Shown in pieces: positions 60,227 through 64,000 of a stretch of 64,000 bases of DNA. The DNA is from Arcobacter siniprincipis (GTDB taxonomy: Bacteria > Campylobacterota > Campylobacteria > Campylobacterales > Arcobacteraceae), in the NCBI RefSeq assembly GCF_048571125.1, contig NZ_CP182343.1, positions 1,674,001 to 1,738,000 of the forward strand. The letters run 5' to 3'. A model generated the notes under the pieces. It saw only the letters and a list, made by a program, of their open reading frames with translations, made no database searches and had not been told where the DNA came from. Positions within the stretch are counted from its first letter, which is position 1. Each line of letters opens with the position of its first letter. The translations under genes and the position numbers were made by a program.

Positions 60227-62164
60227 ATGTTAGAGTTCATAAAAAATTTTAAAAAAAGCATTGGGTATATTCTTATTAAAAAGGTATATCTTACATATTT
60301 TATTATCATGATAATTTTCATGTTTTATCAAATATTCTCAGAATATGATAATAATAAAAAAGAGGCTTATAAACAATTTTATAAAGTAGAAAAAGTTTAC
60401 AAAGATTTATTCTCAAAATATCATATTGATAAAGATAATTTTGCATTTGATGAAATAACAAAAACTATTTTTAAAACTAGTAATATTTCTGGACTTGTAG
60501 CAATTGATAGTTCAAAAAACTTTAAGTTCTTTAAAGGAGCTATTGGTACATCATTTACAAAAGATGTAAATGAAAAAAATAAAGATGTAAGCTTTTATGA
60601 AGATAATTATTTTTTTAAACATAGAATAAAAATTGATGTTTATGATAAAAAAGATTTAGAATTAATTCTATTTATCAAAAAAACTGATATTTATAACCTT
60701 GTTTGGGATACAGTATTTCTTATTTTATTAAATATGATTTTTGGAATGATTATTCTTTGGGTACTTTTTTCTATTTTTACTGCAAAATATTTAATAAAAC
60801 CTTTAAATACAATTATTGATGCTACAAATAAATTTGATATTGAAGAACATGAATTTATTGAAATAAACTTAGATGATTTACAAAATAATGAGTTTTATAA
60901 GCTTTCAAATGTATTTAATAAAATGTCAAAAAGAATCAATGAAGCTTATATCAATATGGAACAGTTATCCATGATAAAAGAGATTCAAAAAAATAAGCTA
61001 GAAGATCAAAAAGCAGAATTAATCCAAGCAAATAAATCAAAAGATGATTTTTTGGCAAATATGAGCCATGAACTAAAAACACCATTAAACTCAATAAATG
61101 TAATTAGTGATGTAATGATGAGAAATAAAACAGAGAATTTAGATGAGAAACAAATCAAAAATATAGGAATAATAAATAAATGTGGGAAAGATTTATTATA
61201 CTTAATAAATGATGTATTAGATATTTCAAAACTAGAAGCAGGGCAAATAATACTTAATAATGATACGATAAATATAAAAGATTTGATAATGAGTATTTAT
61301 GATATGTTTTATCCACAGACAAAAGCAAAAGAGATTGACTTTGTATTAAAAGTAGATGATAGTTTAGAGACAATGTATAGCGATGAAGATAGGATAAAAC
61401 AGATAATAAAGAATTTATTGAGTAATGCATTGAAGTTTACTGAAAGTGGTAAAATAAGTTTAATAGTAAAAGATGAAGATAAAGATATAAAAGTAATAGT
61501 AAAAGATGAAGGAATAGGAATACCAGAAGATAAATTAGAAAATATTTTTGATAGATTTAAACAAGTAGATGGAAGTACTACAAGGAAGTATGGAGGTACA
61601 GGATTAGGACTTGCTATATGTAAGGAGTTAGCACATTTATTAAAAGGTGATATATCTGTTACAAGTGAACTTGGAAAAGGTTCTACTTTTGAACTTATTA
61701 TTTGTAAAAATATTGATTTAATGAATACTTTAAACTTACTGGATATAAAAGATGAATCAACTCAAAGTACTAATTCAACATCAGTACTTAAAGAAATTGA
61801 TGGAGAAAATATATTTATTAACTTTGATGATAGTGAAGATATAAAAAAAGAGTTAATTTTGGTTTATAATAATGAACCAATAAAATTCTTTAGTGTAATT
61901 ATGGATTTAAATAAATTATATGAAGTGAAACAAAGTGCTAATTTGTCAGAAATAAAGGAACTTTATAATAAAAAAACATCAAAAGTTATAGTTGATATTA
62001 GTAGTTTAAATTCTTATGAAGTAGATAATATTGTACAGACTTTTGCAGAGAATTTAATTTTAATATATAAAAATGAAATTGATTTAGAATTAAGTAAAAA
62101 AGTATACAAAGTTATTCAAGAACCTTTGAATTATGAAAAAATCATTAATATAAAAAAGAGTTAA
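60227..62164 (+). CDS. Membrane hybrid-like histidine kinase with degenerate C-terminal receiver
   Basis: A 645-residue kinase. TM1 is ~18-37, a ~115-residue periplasmic sensor follows, TM2 is ~160-185, then HAMP-like and coiled-coil linkers. HisKA has H281 (NMSHELKTPLNSI), and the ATPase domain has LSNALKFTES, DEGIGI, FDRFKQVDGS and GTGLGLAI. The last ~135 residues (VIVDISSLNSYEVDNI... VYKVIQEPLNYEKI) resemble a receiver lacking a clear phospho-acceptor site. A 485-bp part of the kinase core is identical to the next gene. Expression is probably shared, as the next ATG follows after one base. Confidence 0.88.
   Translation: MLEFIKNFKKSIGYILIKKVYLTYFIIMIIFMFYQIFSEYDNNKKEAYKQFYKVEKVYKDLFSKYHIDKDNFAFDEITKTIFKTSNISGLVAIDSSKNFKFFKGAIGTSFTKDVNEKNKDVSFYEDNYFFKHRIKIDVYDKKDLELILFIKKTDIYNLVWDTVFLILLNMIFGMIILWVLFSIFTAKYLIKPLNTIIDATNKFDIEEHEFIEINLDDLQNNEFYKLSNVFNKMSKRINEAYINMEQLSMIKEIQKNKLEDQKAELIQANKSKDDFLANMSHELKTPLNSINVISDVMMRNKTENLDEKQIKNIGIINKCGKDLLYLINDVLDISKLEAGQIILNNDTINIKDLIMSIYDMFYPQTKAKEIDFVLKVDDSLETMYSDEDRIKQIIKNLLSNALKFTESGKISLIVKDEDKDIKVIVKDEGIGIPEDKLENIFDRFKQVDGSTTRKYGGTGLGLAICKELAHLLKGDISVTSELGKGSTFELIICKNIDLMNTLNLLDIKDESTQSTNSTSVLKEIDGENIFINFDDSEDIKKELILVYNNEPIKFFSVIMDLNKLYEVKQSANLSEIKELYNKKTSKVIVDISSLNSYEVDNIVQTFAENLILIYKNEIDLELSKKVYKVIQEPLNYEKIINIKKS
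61034..61518 (+). repeat. 485-bp exact direct repeat, copy 1 (kinase core)
   Basis: Read base by base, this stretch is identical to 63516-64000 (offset 2482), in the same orientation and reading frame. It starts at the SKDDFLANMSHE segment just before the HisKA histidine and covers the HisKA domain and the first part of the ATPase domain. Sequence upstream of it is unrelated between the two genes. The right boundary lies beyond the window. Confidence 0.95.
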
Positions 62165-62165
62165 G

Positions 62166-64000
62166 ATGAGTAAGGAGATTAAACTTCAAAAGATATTGTC
62201 ATCACATTTTTTAAAATTTTCTTTGATTCCTATAATTATAGTTGAAGTTACTTTATTAATATTGTATTTTTCTATCAATCAATATATTTCGATAAAAAAT
62301 ACTAATCTACTTTTAAATGAAGCCCAATTTCATAGTCATGAACTTTTAAAAAATGAAGCAAATTTTATAAATGATAAATTGTTAGAAGTTTCAAGGTTAG
62401 CCCAAATATTGCAAAGAGAGCACGAAAAATTATTTCAAGATCCAAAAAAATTTATACTCCCAAATGGAGAACCTACTTTTGAAGTTGCTAGTAATGGAGT
62501 TTATTACAAAACAAACCATATTGGTGCTAGTTTATATTATTCATCTAAAACAAAAATGACTAAAGAAACAAAATATAAAGCACTATTTACAGAATCTATG
62601 GATACCTCTTTAGAAAGTATAGTTAATTTTAATCCTAATATTGTAGCAGCTTATTTTAATAGTTGGGATAATATGAATCGACTTTATCCTTTCATAAATA
62701 AAGTTTATGAACAATATGGTAATCATATACAAATGGAAGATTATAATTTTTATTATCTTGCAGATAATAAGCACAATCCTAGTCATAAACCTGTATGGAC
62801 AACTCCTTATTTAGATCCAGCAGGTAATGGTTGGATGTTATCATGTATAGTTCCAATTTATAAAAATGATTTTTTAGAAGGAGTTACAGGATTAGATATA
62901 ACAATTGATAGTTTTGTTAAGAACATATTAAATAGAAAGCTATCATATAATGCAAACTTGTTTTTGATGGATGAAAATGCAATGATAATAGCTATGTCAG
63001 AAAAAATAGAAAAACCTGAAGAATTTAATATACTTAAAAGTAAAAGTCCTTTTGCTGAACACTTTAAAAATCTTATTAAAAGTAATTTGAATAGCTCTAC
63101 ATTAAATATTAAAGATAAAGAATACTTAACCTTAAAACAAGATATTAAAGAGACTAATTGGAAACTAATGATTTTAATAGATAAAGATGAAATATTTAGT
63201 TCTATTGTCTATTTACAAAATTTATCTAATAAAATCGGATATATAACTATCATCATATTAGTGTTCTTATATATTATTTTCTTCTATTTTCTAATTAATA
63301 AAATAAATAAATTTTCATACACAATAACTAAGCCTATAAAAAAATTGTCAAATCAAACTTCTCAAATAAAAACAACAAGTGCCAAAGTCAATTTAATTAG
63401 TACTAATATATTGGAGATACAACAACTAAACAATAACTTTGAAAGAATGATGAATGAGTTAAAGGAAAGAACAAATAAATTATATGAATCAAAAATACTT
63501 GCAGAAGAGTTAGCCAAATCAAAAGATGATTTTTTGGCAAATATGAGCCATGAACTAAAAACACCATTAAACTCAATAAATGTAATTAGTGATGTAATGA
63601 TGAGAAATAAAACAGAGAATTTAGATGAGAAACAAATCAAAAATATAGGAATAATAAATAAATGTGGGAAAGATTTATTATACTTAATAAATGATGTATT
63701 AGATATTTCAAAACTAGAAGCAGGGCAAATAATACTTAATAATGATACGATAAATATAAAAGATTTGATAATGAGTATTTATGATATGTTTTATCCACAG
63801 ACAAAAGCAAAAGAGATTGACTTTGTATTAAAAGTAGATGATAGTTTAGAGACAATGTATAGCGATGAAGATAGGATAAAACAGATAATAAAGAATTTAT
63901 TGAGTAATGCATTGAAGTTTACTGAAAGTGGTAAAATAAGTTTAATAGTAAAAGATGAAGATAAAGATATAAAAGTAATAGTAAAAGATGAAGGAATAGG
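62166..64000 (+). CDS. Membrane Cache-domain histidine kinase, 3'-truncated by window edge
   Basis: An open frame of 611 codons runs from ATG 62166 past the window end with no stop. TM1 is ~15-42, then comes a long periplasmic dCache-like domain (~45-340; YYLADNKHNPSHKPVWTTPYLDPAGNG is split by family-typical WTTPY, then GVTGLDITIDSF), TM2 (~358-380), a HAMP-like linker and a HisKA domain with H462. The ATPase domain starts but is cut. The core from 63516 is DNA-identical to the upstream kinase, while the sensor half is unrelated. It begins one base after that gene's stop, so they share a transcript. Confidence 0.88.
   Translation, partial: MSKEIKLQKILSSHFLKFSLIPIIIVEVTLLILYFSINQYISIKNTNLLLNEAQFHSHELLKNEANFINDKLLEVSRLAQILQREHEKLFQDPKKFILPNGEPTFEVASNGVYYKTNHIGASLYYSSKTKMTKETKYKALFTESMDTSLESIVNFNPNIVAAYFNSWDNMNRLYPFINKVYEQYGNHIQMEDYNFYYLADNKHNPSHKPVWTTPYLDPAGNGWMLSCIVPIYKNDFLEGVTGLDITIDSFVKNILNRKLSYNANLFLMDENAMIIAMSEKIEKPEEFNILKSKSPFAEHFKNLIKSNLNSSTLNIKDKEYLTLKQDIKETNWKLMILIDKDEIFSSIVYLQNLSNKIGYITIIILVFLYIIFFYFLINKINKFSYTITKPIKKLSNQTSQIKTTSAKVNLISTNILEIQQLNNNFERMMNELKERTNKLYESKILAEELAKSKDDFLANMSHELKTPLNSINVISDVMMRNKTENLDEKQIKNIGIINKCGKDLLYLINDVLDISKLEAGQIILNNDTINIKDLIMSIYDMFYPQTKAKEIDFVLKVDDSLETMYSDEDRIKQIIKNLLSNALKFTESGKISLIVKDEDKDIKVIVKDEGI
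63516..64000 (+). repeat. 485-bp exact direct repeat, copy 2 (kinase core, runs to window edge)
   Basis: Identical to 61034-61518 without a single mismatch that I could find. The copy continues to the last base of the window, so its full length is unknown. Confidence 0.95.

Noticed and set aside
63362..63640. Minus-strand ORF of 92 aa at the window end
   Set aside because: It lies antisense to the truncated kinase, which has clear Cache and HisKA domains.

Overview
The window is AT-rich bacterial chromosome that most resembles the Arcobacter group (Campylobacterota). That placement is inferred from gene content: a fused ResB/CcsA cytochrome c synthase, a Campylobacter-type dimeric dUTPase, several histidine kinases with an HQWRQPL phospho-acceptor motif, a rhodanese-fused ThiI, CmoB, and very dense signal transduction. 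Genes are tightly packed on both strands. No intergenic gap reaches 300 bases, and I saw no insertion sequence, prophage block, rRNA or CRISPR array. One tRNA (Val-GAC) is present.

Region by region. 1-5.2 kb: an apparent operon for quinone or electrophile handling (MFS exporter cut by the window edge, two nitroreductases, two ABM mini-monooxygenases, an Old Yellow Enzyme, an EamA exporter), then a small unknown gene. 5.2-14.8 kb: housekeeping and loners (AEC transporter, ThiI, a duplicated LRR-like repeat protein, ABC-F ATPase, acyl-CoA thioesterase, LigA, a methyltransferase). 14.8-22.1 kb: a tricarboxylate-type transport island with tRNA-Val, a universal stress protein, a TctD/TctE-like two-component pair and tctC-tctB-tctA plus a second tctC. 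The usp gene and both tctC genes share one promoter-proximal element at identical spacing to the -10 box, so this looks like a small regulon. 22.1-30.7 kb: sensing genes (Cache/PAS kinase, DUF302 protein, MCP with CZB domain plus a separate PAS protein, HD-GYP phosphodiesterase) and an M20 peptidase. 30.7-38.4 kb: CcsBA, CmoB, a GGDEF protein, an MBL hydrolase, a DUF455 protein and a receiver-PAS-coiled-coil protein.

38.4-46.9 kb is a long minus-strand run: SDR, NTF2-like, GPH transporter, lipocalin, FAD oxidoreductase, DUF1365, cyclopropane-synthase-like methyltransferase, DUF3833 lipoprotein, PdxH and an EAL protein. Several of its genes overlap by 1 or 4 bases, and the middle genes form a probable membrane-lipid modification pathway. 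47-52.2 kb: a stand-alone trpB, an EvgS-like kinase with two solute-binding domains, and DnaJ. 52.2-58.8 kb: RecR, a four-cysteine mini-protein, a kinase, an HTH-dUTPase fusion, AzlCD, a DUF711 protein, a GNAT acetyltransferase and a Crp/Fnr regulator. 58.8-64 kb: a second receiver-PAS-coiled-coil protein and two tandem histidine kinases with unrelated sensor halves but a 485-bp identical kinase-core segment. The second kinase runs off the window.

Translation starts were moved from the longest reading frame where a Shine-Dalgarno sequence or gene overlap decided the matter (ligA, usp, the 22.1-kb kinase, the MCP, the HD-GYP gene, ccsBA, cfa-like, DUF1365, dnaJ, GNAT). Four genes (cmoB, recR, the TctD-like regulator and a methyltransferase) have a -10 box ending only 5-6 bases before the ATG and no Shine-Dalgarno, so they are probably leaderless.
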